Shown: one piece after another, positions 1-11,434 of the stretch | Position numbering within the stretch: position 1 is the stretch's first letter | Layout: the number at the start of each line of letters is the position of its first letter | NCBI GenBank assembly: GCA_000231825.2 | Contig: JH720367.1 | Span: forward strand, 321,037-385,036 | Source: Tetrahymena elliotti 4EA | Taxonomy: Eukaryota; Ciliophora; Oligohymenophorea; Hymenostomatida; Tetrahymenidae | Direction of reading: 5' to 3' | DNA length: 64,000 nucleotides | The notes under the pieces: generated by a model | What the model was told of the DNA's origin: nothing | The model's database searches: none | What the model saw: the letters and a program-made list of their open reading frames with translations, nothing else | Position numbers and translations under genes: made by a program

Positions 1-1527
1 ATTATTTGTAGTCTAAGAATATCCTGGTGAGCATAGGACACATCTGCTGCCAGCTTTTATTTAAAACACATATAAATATAAAAGAATTTTGATCTGATAA
101 TAATTACACAAAGAAAAGAGGCAGTTGGTAGAACTTAAGCAAGGAGAACCAGCTGATTCTGTCATTACTCCTCTTGTAATAATGAAATTTTTCAAATAAA
201 CAGAATTCAAAGGTGAACTTGAGAAATTAATGACATTTGGAGAATAAGGATTCTCAGTATATTTTGTAGAAAATGGAATTTTTTTCTAAAACTATCCATT
301 AATATAATACTCAATAATTGCCCCATCACTTAAGCTATTGATTTATTAATTTCTTAAACTAAATGTCTAATTTAAAATAATTTTAGGATTTCAAATATAT
401 TTATAATTAATCTTACAAATTAAATCCAGTTATTAACAGGGTTATTGGAGCCATTCTAATAACACTCATTAAACACGCAAAATTTGAAGTATCCATTTAC
501 AGAATCATTCAATGCACTTACTGATAATAAATTATTTCCAGCAAACTCATTCTAAAATGAGAATATCTACGACTAGCTAGCTATTGAAGTAATTTTACAC
601 CAAAAACCTATTATTTTGTATCATATTTTTATTAATTAAATTTATTTAAGTTAAAAATCTTTTACTAACTGTGAATCCTGGATAAGGAAAACTATCTCCA
701 TCTTTAGGGTAAATAGGATTAAGCATGAGAGGAACTGAAGGGCGGCTTACTTTTAAGTCAAATAAATTTCTATTATCTGATGCTAAAAAATATTAGCTTT
801 TGTAAATATTATGGCCTGTATTAGTATTGTCTATTTCGTAGTCTTTGTCTGTGTAACTTGTTAAATCATATTATACTAAAACTGTAGGTTCTACTCCTGA
901 ATACATTAATCTTAATTTATTTTCACTGCTTAAAGTCTTAAAATTAAAATTGAGTAAGTTAAAATATGCCATCTAACCACAAAAAGAGTAGTATGACAAA
1001 AATTGATGGCTGCAAGCCTTGAAAATAAATCCTGTATCAATCTATAAGAATTGAGGAGTCGCAACACCAATAGAAACTAAATCTGTGGGATTATAAGGGC
1101 GCATTATAAATATATCAAAACTATTTTAGTAGATAGTTACAGCTGTATAAACCCATTAAGATGCAGTATATGGAAATGTATTTGAGAATACAGAATTTGT
1201 ACTCTATCCTAATATACTGATTTGAATGTTGGATGATTAATTTTACAAAACTAGCGCAAATATTCTCTAATTGCCTGAAGTATATAGTGAATATATAATA
1301 TTTCCAGTAGCTTAAGGAGTATCAGTTTTTATCCATCCTGCAATGCTGTATCCATAAGCAACAGGATTAGAGTATTCATAATTGTTTAAAGAGTAGTCTG
1401 TCTAAGAACAAGCACAAGAAAGTTTACTATTAATCATAGTTTTAATATTGCATGATTAAGCTGCTATTTAGATTATGAATAGAGATGCTACTAATGCAAA
1501 GTGCTTTAAATAGCCTATTAGTGCCAT
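1..1527 (-). CDS. Secreted LamG/concanavalin-like protein, 3' end outside window
   Basis: Partial gene, cut by the left edge. It starts at the ATG at 1527-1525 and opens with a signal peptide (MALIGYLKHFALVASLF, then IIQIAAQS). The next 260 residues alternate beta-strand-like segments such as GYSIAGWIKTDTP and SQWVYTAVTIYQ, a pattern typical of LamG or concanavalin A-like jelly rolls in ciliate surface proteins. Three GT..AG introns are seen: 552-669, 367-416 and 54-107. Their phases (0, 0, 1) restore one frame, and exon 3 reads like another jelly-roll strand set (SDGAIIEYYINGQFQKKIPF). The last visible residues contain a CxxC-PGYS motif that often begins a cysteine-rich growth-factor-receptor-like region, so a Cys-rich and perhaps a transmembrane part probably lies beyond the edge. 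TAA/TAG are read as Gln. Fold assignment is by pattern only. No precise function can be given. Confidence 0.8.
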
Positions 1528-2368
1528 TTATAAAAAAATAAGTAAAAATGCTTCTTCGTACTTTTATTTGAGTTTTAATCTTAATAAGTCTCTTTTTTTG
1601 GTTTTTATGAAGAATTTAGTTTTTTTACTATTATCCTTATATACAGAATGAAGAATCTTAATAGAATTTGGCTGTGTTTTTATAAACTTTGATTTACTTT
1701 TTAATAATTTGTATCAATCTCTCTAAATAAAAGTATTCAATCCATGATAAAATTTTTTTAAATTAGATCTTTTTTCTGCAAATATGTAAATTACTCAAAA
1801 CATCTTTTACATCATAAGAAATAATCTTTTCAAAATTTTAATTATTCTTCATTTATTAATGATTAGATAGAAAGAGAGAGAATTAGATATTTAAATTTAT
1901 GGATTTAAAAGATTATCTTTAAAAAAGGCTAACACTAAACTTAAAAAACAATCAAAGTCATATTTATCTTGATCAAATTGGATCAAATTGAATAAGCACA
2001 ATAACACAATTTTGTAGACCTTTTTAAATTTAAATTTGCTTAACGAAAAATAATTTCAAAGAGAATCTTTAAATAATTAAAGATATTAAACTAGTTTAAA
2101 TAAACAAAAAGTAAAAAAAATGTGTGCTTATTTTTGTTTATTTTTTTAGAAATTACGAAAGTACTGATTAGCATTTTTAAATACTTATTTATATTGTATT
2201 TTATTTGAAATTTAATTGACTGATTAAATGTATTTGCAACGATTGATTAACTTTTTAAAAAATTTTACTAAATTTTGAAGATTAATAAATTATATTTGAA
2301 GGATATTAATAGGGTTTTTATAAAAGGTTTTCAAAGTTTAACAAGTTTAAAAGATTTAAAGTGTAAAA
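1528..2368. other. Intergenic, divergent promoters
   Basis: AT-rich spacer between the divergent genes at 1527 (-) and 2369 (+), so it must hold both promoters. A 10-bp tandem repeat (gatcaaattg twice) lies at about 1972-1991. I see no ORF with coding character and no RNA gene. Confidence 0.6.
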
Positions 2369-5300
2369 ATGAATACTGATGAAAAAATTACTATTGAAAG
2401 CATTTAATTTGTAGTTAAAAAATTCTAGAAAGTTGGATTTGAAGGTTTGAAAATGGAAGATCTGGCTATTGCAGTTGCTGTGCCAGAATTCAAAGATTAA
2501 TTTTTAAGATAAACTGGTGTTGATTGGATGCATAAATATGAATTGAAAGCCTTAGAAAGACTTCGTAAAGCACATTTTGATATGTAATGGATGAGTAATT
2601 AAATTAGGGAAGAATTCAATTAGTTCTTTGTCTTTGTTCAAAAGGGAGATTTAGATAAGACTAAATAATTTCTTAAAAACTATGATGATATGGAATTAGC
2701 AAAATAGGCTGTTGATTAGTTTAATAGATCCCCTCTTCATGTAGCATGTAAAGAGGGTCATACATCAATAGTAGAATACTTATTACTCTAAGGATTCAGT
2801 GTATTTGCAAGAGATAAATCACTCAAAACACCTCTTCATTATGCAGCATATCATGGATAAGAATATATTTGTGAATAATTAATCAAAAAAGGTGCCTTTA
2901 TTGACTCAACTGACACTAAAGTATATCTTTACATTATTAAAAGACAATAATTTCTCAAAAAATAATATTATTAATAAATTGATTTTAGTGATTTGCTTTT
3001 ACTTGTATTTTAAATACTAATTGCTAAATAATAACTTAAAATCTAATATTTTTTGTTTATAAATTAAAGGGAAGAACTTCATTTCATTATGCTTGCTGTG
3101 GTAGTAGTGCAAAAATTATAGTTTTGTTAATAGGTATTTGCCCAGAAATAATAGAGGCTTAAGATATAAATTAGTTGACTGGCCTTCACTACTCAATTTT
3201 GAATTCATCCTTAAAATAAATAGATATAGTAAGAACTTTAATTGAGTTTGGTGCAAATGTAAATTCAAGAGATAAAGATGGAAAAACTCCTCTTTATTAT
3301 GCAGCTGAACAAGGAAGAACGAGAGTAATTCCTATATTAATGTAAAAAGGGGCTGATATAACTTTAGCAAACTATGAAAATCATTAAACTCCATTAGATG
3401 TTGCAGTAAATGAGCATACAAGAGAACTCTTAATAGTTTACAGTTCAGCAGCTTCAGGAGTAGGAACAAAAAAAGAAGATATTTAATGGATGAATTAAGC
3501 TATTAAGGGATAAAGTCTTGGTGTGGTAGAAGTTCCTTTTAAAGAAAAAGGTGACACAAATGCTTCCTCTTAAGCAAAAAAATCAAGAAAAGGATAAAAA
3601 CTTAATGAAGAAAAAGGAACTATCCAAGGATGGGCAAGAGAGAGGTATATTATTATTGTTTTATTTACTTTTATTTATCTCAGTAAATTCATAAAATATT
3701 TAAAAGGTTCTTTGACATGATGAAAAAAGTCTAAGAGGAAGGTGTTAAAGTAAATCAGCACTTAAAAAAGCCATTTCTTTATACTGGGAGTTGGATGGAA
3801 AGTATTCAAAATGTAGAAGATTTGTATAATTTATTGCAGGGTTTAACATCAACTGAATCATGCTTATGTGTATTTAATTTACTTTGTCCATATGACAAAC
3901 CGCTTCCTTAAGAGGAAGAAAAAGAAGTAATAGATAACTTTTTTGGAGATGCATGGCAAACTTCTGTAAGGAGACCTATGGAAGAAAGAAAAAGGAAAGA
4001 ATAAGAAATACAAGAAAAACTTGCAAAGCTTGAGGATTTTGAGTCTAAATTAGATTACAAAGATAAACTTCTAAAAGATAAGACTGAAGAACTTACAAAA
4101 TTAAAAGAGGAGAATATAAACTTAAAAGTACTTGAGAATTATTTGACATGAATCGATTAATTATTTTTTGAAATTAATAGTCAAAACTTGAAGAATTTGA
4201 AGGTAATAAAGAAGGAGGTGAAGGAATGAATTCAGAATAAGTTGAAGAATTACAATAAGAGCTAAGTAAATTAAAGTAAGAATTAAAGGAGAAATCTCGT
4301 TAGCTGGTTGAAAAAGATATGGAGTTAGAATTAGTCAAAATGGAAGGAGGTGTAGCAGTCTCTGGGGCTATTGGAAAATCTACTTTAGATTAGGAGGGAT
4401 AAGAAGCAATGAAGGAATTAATCAAATTAAAGGAAGAGCTAAGATTAATCAAGATCGAGCAAAAGATGTAAAGATTTAAAACAGGTTAGATTTTTGTAAA
4501 AGCATTAAGTGAGGCAAAGAGAGCTAAAGGAAAGAAAGATGTAGATATGATGAATGTGGAAATTTTACAAGATGATGAAGCAATTATAAGAATGTATATG
4601 GCTCTCAAAAATAATCCTCCTAATTTCATTTAAAGATTGAAAGAGGTTGATAAAGATGGAGATAATAAACTAACTTAATCTGAATTTGTTAAATTTTGTT
4701 CTAATTTGTCTCTTTCAAGCTCAGACATTGGCTGTCTTTAGAGAGTTGCAGGATTTTATTCAGGAAAAAAATTATTAGGCATTGCTGAATTTAAGACAAT
4801 TTTAGAAAATAGACCTAAACAAAGATAAGTTTGGGAAGAGTAGCTTTTCAAAAAAGTGATTGACTCTATCAACAGCAAGAAAATACCTTTAGATAAATTT
4901 TTTGAGTTTTTAGATACAGATGGAAGTGGTGAAATTTCACCTTCTGAGATGAAAGAAAGATTTGAAGCTTTAAAAATAGTTTTAAATTAGAAAGATTTCA
5001 ACAGCTTCTATTGTATCTTTGATAAAGAAAAAGTTGGATCAGTTTCTATTTAAGATATAAAATCTACATTTGAAAATTATTTAGATAGGTCTTAGATTCA
5101 TGAAGAAGATGAAGAAGAAGAAGAGCAACAGCAAGAAGAAGAGTAAGATTAAGAAAATGGGAATCAAAAAAAGTAAATAAATGGAGTTATAACACCAGAT
5201 AATAATCCTCTATGCAAAGTAGAAAATAAATTCTTTTTGCAAGAAGAACTTGATATTAATGATGAATATGACTAAATTGATGGCTCTTTAAAACTCCAGC

Positions 5301-6682
5301 TTCCTACTTTAAGAAACATAGATCCTAAATATAAAAATATTTTCCTTAAAATTTCACTATAGGGTAGTATAGAGAACCAGATAGTACACTAAACATAAAT
5401 TTTTAGTGAATTTATAAAAGTTGCTTAAAAATTCAGATTTAGGCAAGCTAATACAGTAAAAATTTGATAGCTTTTAAAATAAGTATTTATGTTTAAATTT
5501 TAATAAAAAATAGTCATAGCTTTCTAGATACATTTCAATTAAGATTTTCTTTAGTCAGTAAATGGATGAAGAAAGTTATCTTGGAGAAGTACATTTTGCT
5601 TGGAAAGGTTGCTTAAGAGATCCTAATTAATGGCATTGTAATTAGGAATTTACTTTACTTAATTTGAGTTATCCTAAGAAAACTGTACAAGGGTTTTTGG
5701 CAGTTTAAGCAAGATTCATTCCTTAAATGTTACCAGGTAAATAAATAAAAAATTATTAGAAAAAATAAATAAATCATTTTTTTATATTGACTAAAAAGAT
5801 GGATAAAATGAAAGACCAGATACTGCAGTATAAGACATAGATGATAATAATAACAATGGAAATAAATAGTCTTCAGATTTATAGAAATAATATATAGAAT
5901 AGTAAAAAAAATATATGGAACTTCAAGAAAAGTTTATCAAACAATAAGAAGAAATGCTTAAACTGTAAAAGCAAAATTAAAAACCCTCATCAACTAGTAA
6001 AAAGTCATAAAATAAGACTACTAACAAAAATTCAACAAATAAGATAGAAGATATAAATTTAGATGATATTTCTTCAAATATTGATGATCTTTTGGGAGAT
6101 TCTTAATTGGATTAAATTGAATTTTAGAGAATGGACTCTAACATTGATAATTTAGTGAAAGGGAAATAAAATTTGGCTCCAAACAGAACTTAAAGTAAGA
6201 CAGGATAAGCTTAAAGTAAAAGTAACCCAACAAAACAATCAGTTTCCTCTCAGAGAAAGCTGAAAACTTAAGTAAATGATATTTCATCTAATATTGATGA
6301 TATTCTAGCAGATTCAGATTTAGCCAATCAATCTAATCTTTAAAAAATAGATTCTAATATAGATAATCTAATAAAAATCAAACCCAAATTAAATACCAGT
6401 TAAAATAGTGGAATAAACGCTTAAGATAATAGTGTTTAAAATATTAACAAATCCATATTAAATTAAATAGATGATAACTTTGAAAAGGACTTGTCTCCAA
6501 CAAAGTTAGCAAACAAGAAATAATACAGTAAAAACTTCAATAAAAACCTTGATCAATTAATACATTCAATGAATTCTGATATCGATTAGCTAATCAATAA
6601 CTCTGAATTAGGATATTAAAATGAGGACTTAGAATAAATGGACTCAAACATAGATTTATCATAAGTTGATATTAAGAAATGA
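2369..6682 (+). CDS. Ankyrin repeat, EF-hand and C2-like scaffold protein
   Basis: Six-exon gene, 1,294 residues, TGA stop at 6680-6682. Introns: 2921-3069, 3645-3706, 4128-4180, 5456-5558, 5737-5798. Residues about 119-315 hold at least five ankyrin repeats (SPLHVACKEGHTSIVEYLL, TPLHYAAYHGQEYICEQLI, TPLYYAAEQGRTRVIPILM). Residues 450-650 are charged and coiled-coil-like. Two canonical EF-hand loops follow at about 673 (DKDGDNKLTQSE) and 761 (DTDGSGEISPSE), both with the 1-3-5-12 acidic ligands, so calcium binding is likely. After an acidic stretch, residues 895-985 resemble a C2 domain. The last 200 residues are Gln-rich and repeat a short acidic motif, DSNIDNL and ISSNIDDLL. Ankyrin plus EF-hand suggests a calcium-regulated adaptor, possibly membrane-associated. 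That role is inferred. The C2 call is the weakest part. The next gene downstream lies on the same strand, 451 bp away. Confidence 0.88.
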
Positions 6683-7133
6683 TCATTAATAGCGAATTAA
6701 ATATTAATATGATAAAATATAATAACAATAAAATAAGCTTTAAATTCTTCATTCAATTTTGTTAATATTTCGTATTTTTAAGTTTAGAAAAAAAATCTAA
6801 TTTAATTTTTTATTTAATACTAATCCATTCAAATTTATTAATTAACTCTACTTTTAAAAATAAATAAAAATCCCTTTAAAAGGTAAATGAAAGGGAGTGT
6901 TTTGTTTCATGCAGTTCAACTTTTTATCTACTATGAGAACAAACAAACTGTTTTTCTAAACAGATCACTCTATTTCTTGAGAAATTTAGTTTTTTTTTCA
7001 GTTTGTTTAATATTATGTCTTTTAATTTTTATAAAATCTCTAAAATTTTTTAATAGATTTATCAAAATTATTGACAATATTTTATTATTCTATCTGTTTA
7101 CAAGCTTTAAACTAGTAAAATAAATAATAAGAA
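6683..7133. other. Intergenic spacer
   Basis: AT-rich spacer between two genes on the + strand. A short ATG-started frame at 6887 encodes a Phe/Leu/Ile-rich peptide of the kind random AT-rich DNA gives, and I do not call it a gene. Confidence 0.6.
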
Positions 7134-9140
7134 ATGATAACAGATTTTGTGAAGAAAAAATAATCTGATTTTGGAAATGATATGTAGAATTTTACAAATA
7201 ATTTCTCTTAAGCCTTTTTAGAAGTAAACCCTTTTTAAAGAATTTCATTAACTTCCCTTCTCCCTAATTCTGCAAAGCCTGCAAAAAAGTAGCACTAAAA
7301 ACTTAATTAATGCTAACTTTCTTTGAGGACACTAAAAAATATATGTTGGTAAAGCTAGTAAAGTTAAAAGAATACTTAGCCATTGACTACTCTTTTGAAT
7401 ATAAAGAAACAATCGAAATAGAATGAGAAAATTTCAATAACTCCATTTAGTGCTAAAACCCAAAAAGGGAATTTCAAGATACATGAAATGTTTAAGTTAG
7501 ATGATTTTCTAAACAGTAAAAAATCACATCAGATTACTAAATCAGACATAAGTGGTATTTTAAATAGCGACTCTCTCGAAAACGAAGAGGAAGCACTAAC
7601 AACACCCCATACAGATTTAATCAAATACACACTTACTGATAAATGCGGATCTTTAAGCTCAAGAACTCAAGTAAGTTAGACGACAAAGGGTCATATTTCT
7701 ACCAAAATTAACTTTACATCATCCTTTAATAATGAATTAATATAAAATGGTTCACCTAAATTGATTGAAAATAAGATTAGTGAATAAAATAAGTAAGTTC
7801 AGGGAGAATAATTTATACAAAATTAAAGGAAGCTTAAAAGCAAGCATAAGGTAGGGTATTCATCCACAGTAAATATAGGCTAATACTTAGCTGAATAAAC
7901 TGAAAATAAGAGTTTAAAATAAAGTCAATTCAAGCTTAGTCATAAACCAAATATTTCAACTAGTGGAATAAATATAAAAAATAGTACAAAGGTTTAAGAT
8001 AACATAAAATAAAAGAAAACATCTAATCCTTCTTTGATAAGAGATTTACTCGATTTTGAGAAAAATAAAGATACATAATTAAATAAAAATTATAATTAAT
8101 CTATCAAGGTTTAAAATGAAATAATAAATAACAGAAAGTAATCTACTTAAAATGTTGGAATAGAATTAGAAAAAAAGGAAGAAGAGCTTAAATAAAAGTA
8201 TATGAAAAAAATTTTTGAACCAGAAGGGTATTCAAACATTAGAAGACCAAGTAAAGAGAGATAATAAAAGCTTTCAATAACTAATCCTATTTTTACAGAA
8301 GTAGACAAGTCTTCTCTTATTGACAGATCTCAGACTTTAATTTTAAGCTAGTTTTAGATGAAGTAGCAATAAAGAATCTTCAATAATAAAAAGCCTAGAA
8401 TCTGGAGTGCTTAACCTCTACTAAATTTAAATGATGCTTAAGCTAAGCAAGAAAACAAAGTAACATCAGCTTCTTTTTTTGGTAATGTAAAAAATTAATC
8501 ACCAAACATGGACTAAAGCAAAACGTTTATCAAAGATGAGGAATAAGAAAATATATTAATCTAGAATAATTAATTTGAAACTTAAAATATTCAAGGTAAA
8601 ATAGAAGGAAATATAAAAAATATTTATAATAGCTAAATTCCTTATTATAATTCAACATATATCAATGAACACATAAAAGCAGCTTCTCAGCAATCTTCTC
8701 AGAAATATTTTAAGCAAATGATTCACCCAGAATTATAATCATTTACTTCATAATAAAGAAAATTAACAAAAGAATCATTAAATCAAATTATGTCCCCTAG
8801 TAATCAAAATAGTGCAAAAACCCCAAATAAAAAAGTATCTTTAACCTCAAACTCAAAGATTAATCTATAAACAAATAACAAAAAAGCTTTATCTTCAAAC
8901 AAAACTGAAGAATTGTTATTATAGAGGTCTAAAACTTTAGATGAAGAGAAATACTAAAAAGAGATTGAAAGTAATCTCACCATCTATAAATATTCAAGTA
9001 ACTATTATAGACCTCAAACAGCTAGATTACAATCGCAAAGTAAATCTTAAAAGAAAAATGACAATAAGTAATTAAGAAAAAGTTATGATTCTCTTAAATC
9101 ATGGGATTTAGACAATGAAGAAAATTCAGGCATTTTATGA
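7134..9140 (+). CDS. Gln/Asn/Ser/Lys-rich protein of unknown function
   Basis: Single open frame of 668 residues from ATG 7134 to TGA 9138-9140, with no intron needed. About a fifth of the codons are TAA or TAG (Gln). No domain is recognised. The protein is hydrophilic, with no signal peptide or membrane segment, and is low in complexity: runs of Gln, Asn, Ser and Lys with scattered basic patches such as RRPSKERQQKL and QRSKTLDEEK, which look like kinase-type Ser/Thr sites. The length of the frame, the composition contrast with the flanking spacers and the clean TGA followed by AT-rich spacer make it a real gene. It is probably intrinsically disordered. It lies 451 bp downstream of the ankyrin/EF-hand gene on the same strand, but nothing shows a functional link. 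Confidence 0.75.
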
Positions 9141-10147
9141 AAAAGAAGCAAACATTTCTATCAACTTATCAAAGATTCACTATTAATATCTTTACATTCT
9201 TTAAAAATTCTTATTTAAAATTATTCAATCTTAACAGCATTTTTTATTAATTTAAATTGGACTTATTTTTTGGAATAATTTAAAGAATTTATATTTTATT
9301 TTTATATTTATGGATTTAATTCATAAAAATAATATTAATTATGAAAATTTTGTAAAGAATTAATGTAAAAATAATATGCTTTCTAAATATATAATTCACT
9401 TTTATTTCGAAGATGATTTTTAATGTCTTAAAGTCAGAATTGATTTCTAATTTATTTTTTATTCTTTTTCCCATTCATGAGAAGAAGATATTATAATAAT
9501 TTAGATAATTGGGAGTAAAATTCAATTATGATAGAGAAAAAAACTAAGGAATAAAATTGGGTAAAAAAAGTTCATCTTCTCAATATAACAAGAACTAAAA
9601 AAAAATTTTTAATTATGATTATTTTTTATTAATCATTAAATATCTTTATCTAATTTTGGAATTTGATAAAAAGCAGATTCTTTTATGAATTATTTCAAAA
9701 GAATATATTTATTTGTTTAAGCATTAACCCTTTTTATTGCTTCAGTTCTCTTGATATTTGTTTTCTTTTCTTTTTTAAAATATTTAAGAATATCTAAAAA
9801 CTGTTTATGAATAATTTTGTTATTAACTAAGAAACACATTTTTTGATTGTTTTATCCTAATATATTAAATATATATCCACATTTTTTGTACATTTACTTA
9901 TATGTTATAACAAGCACATAAAAACTAAATTCTTTTATAAATATTTATCATAAATTGTAATAGAAAGATAGATCAAATGAAGTGACGAGAAAAAAAGAAA
10001 TATCTTTTTTTTTTCTCTAATCGCAGAATTAAGATAAATTAATTATAAATTTAAAAAGTCTTTTCAAAATTAAAAAAGTTAATAATCAAATTTTAATAAT
10101 AAAAAAAGACTACTTTGAAAGAAAAACCAAAATCTTTTATCAATAAA
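9141..10147. other. Intergenic spacer, about 1 kb
   Basis: Very AT-rich DNA with poly-A and poly-T tracts. I see no coding frame with usable composition and no RNA gene. It must contain the 3' end of the 7134 gene and the promoter of the 10148 gene. Confidence 0.6.
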
Positions 10148-10887
10148 ATGAAGCAAAAATAGATCACAAAGACAAGTAAAGATTATTTACACTTTATTTT
10201 TTCATGGTAATAATAAATAATTATATAGAATAAAATCCAAAACCTTAAATCCCTAAGAATAATGTAACCGACAAGAGTAAAAAGAACTCAGACTTAGGAA
10301 GACCGAAAAAACCTAGTAAATAATTGAGAGATCAGGAGCTGAAAATTAAATAAATGTCTATTAATCAATCTGAGTTTGAATTAATTTTGTATCTTCACTA
10401 TGGAGGTATAGAGACTTTAAATAGAAAAATTAGCAATTAAGTTTGCTTTTCTGTCATTGGGGAATACTTTGGAAGCTACTAAAAATAATAATTCTTAGAA
10501 ATGTTGAAAGACAGGGAAGAAAAATTAAAAGAAATAGAAGACCCTATTAATCAAGAAACTGTATCTTTAAGTAGTGAATATTTTTTAGTAAAATATTTAA
10601 CAAAGGATAGCAAAAAGATAAGCTTGAAACTATTTTTTACAATTTTTATTTTCCAAATATTTGTAAGATCAGATGAGAATGGATTTTAACAAATACTTAG
10701 CAACCTAGTTTAAATACTTAATTTAGCTTCTTAACAAAAAAATGAAAATATCATCAAATTTATTAATCATGAAAACATTTTACCTTTAATCTCAGCTGAT
10801 AACAAATTTTAAGAATTATATAAATATTTGTTTTTTCAAATGGAAACTCTTAAAAACTAACATTAAATAGAATTAGTAAATGAGTGA
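10148..10887 (+). CDS. Small basic protein with AT-hook-like motif, unknown function
   Basis: Two-exon gene, 228 residues. The start at 10148 is preferred to an internal ATG at 10204. A 53-nt intron (10176-10228), the commonest size in this window, joins a short basic first exon in frame to the main exon and gives the N-terminus MKQKQITKTKQNPKPQ. A GRPKKPSK segment near residue 40 resembles an AT-hook, so DNA binding is possible but unproven. Residues 60-225 look alpha-helical, with hydrophobic segments such as LKLFFTIFIFQIFV. No known family is recognised. The TGA stop (10885-10887) lies inside the first copy of a 51-bp tandem duplication. The duplicated part is after the stop except for the last few codons. 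Confidence 0.6.
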
Positions 10888-10969
10888 TTTGTATAATTAA
10901 ATATTATTATCAATTTTCTAGAATTAGTAAATGAGTGATTTGTATAATTAAATATTATTATCAATTTTC
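10869..10969. repeat. Tandem duplication, two copies, 51-bp period
   Basis: Positions 10869-10918 and 10920-10969 are identical over 50 bp, with a 51-bp period. The first copy carries the last codons and the TGA stop of the 10148 gene. The second copy repeats the same end of the coding sequence in the 3' flank. Perfect identity in AT-rich spacer suggests a recent replication slippage or repair duplication. Confidence 0.95.
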
Positions 10970-11434
10970 AATTTAAACATCTTAATTAATATTATTATGA
11001 TTTAATTAAAAAAAATGTTTAGTATAATCTTTTCTTATTCTTTTCATTATATTAACAAAACTTTTCCAAATCAGAATTCTTTATCATATTTTTGAATTTT
11101 AATTCATATATAATTTGACTCATTCATTCATTTGTATGAAATTGAACTAATTAAAACATTTGGTTTTGAATAAATATTATTAATTTTCTAATTTTGTTTT
11201 GGGATGTTGAAACAATAATTCCATTTAACAATTTTCTAAAGATATTATTAAAAATTTTAAGGCAATACTTTTTAGTAATTTAATTTATAAGATTATGATT
11301 ATTTAGCTGTACAACTCAAAAATATTTTATATATTTTCTATTTTCATTTATTTCATCATTATTATATTTTTTAGATTTGTTTTTTATAAATTTATTGAAG
11401 ATCTCTTTCAAAAACTTAAATTAGTTTTAGTGAA
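10888..11434. other. Intergenic spacer, convergent genes
   Basis: AT-rich DNA between the convergent 3' ends of the 10148 gene and the damaged gene on the - strand. Apart from the second duplication copy I see nothing. Confidence 0.55.

Noticed and set aside
6887..7123. 78-codon ORF on the + strand
   Set aside because: Phe/Leu/Ile/Lys-rich peptide typical of random AT-rich DNA; no supporting motif, and the real gene starts at 7134.
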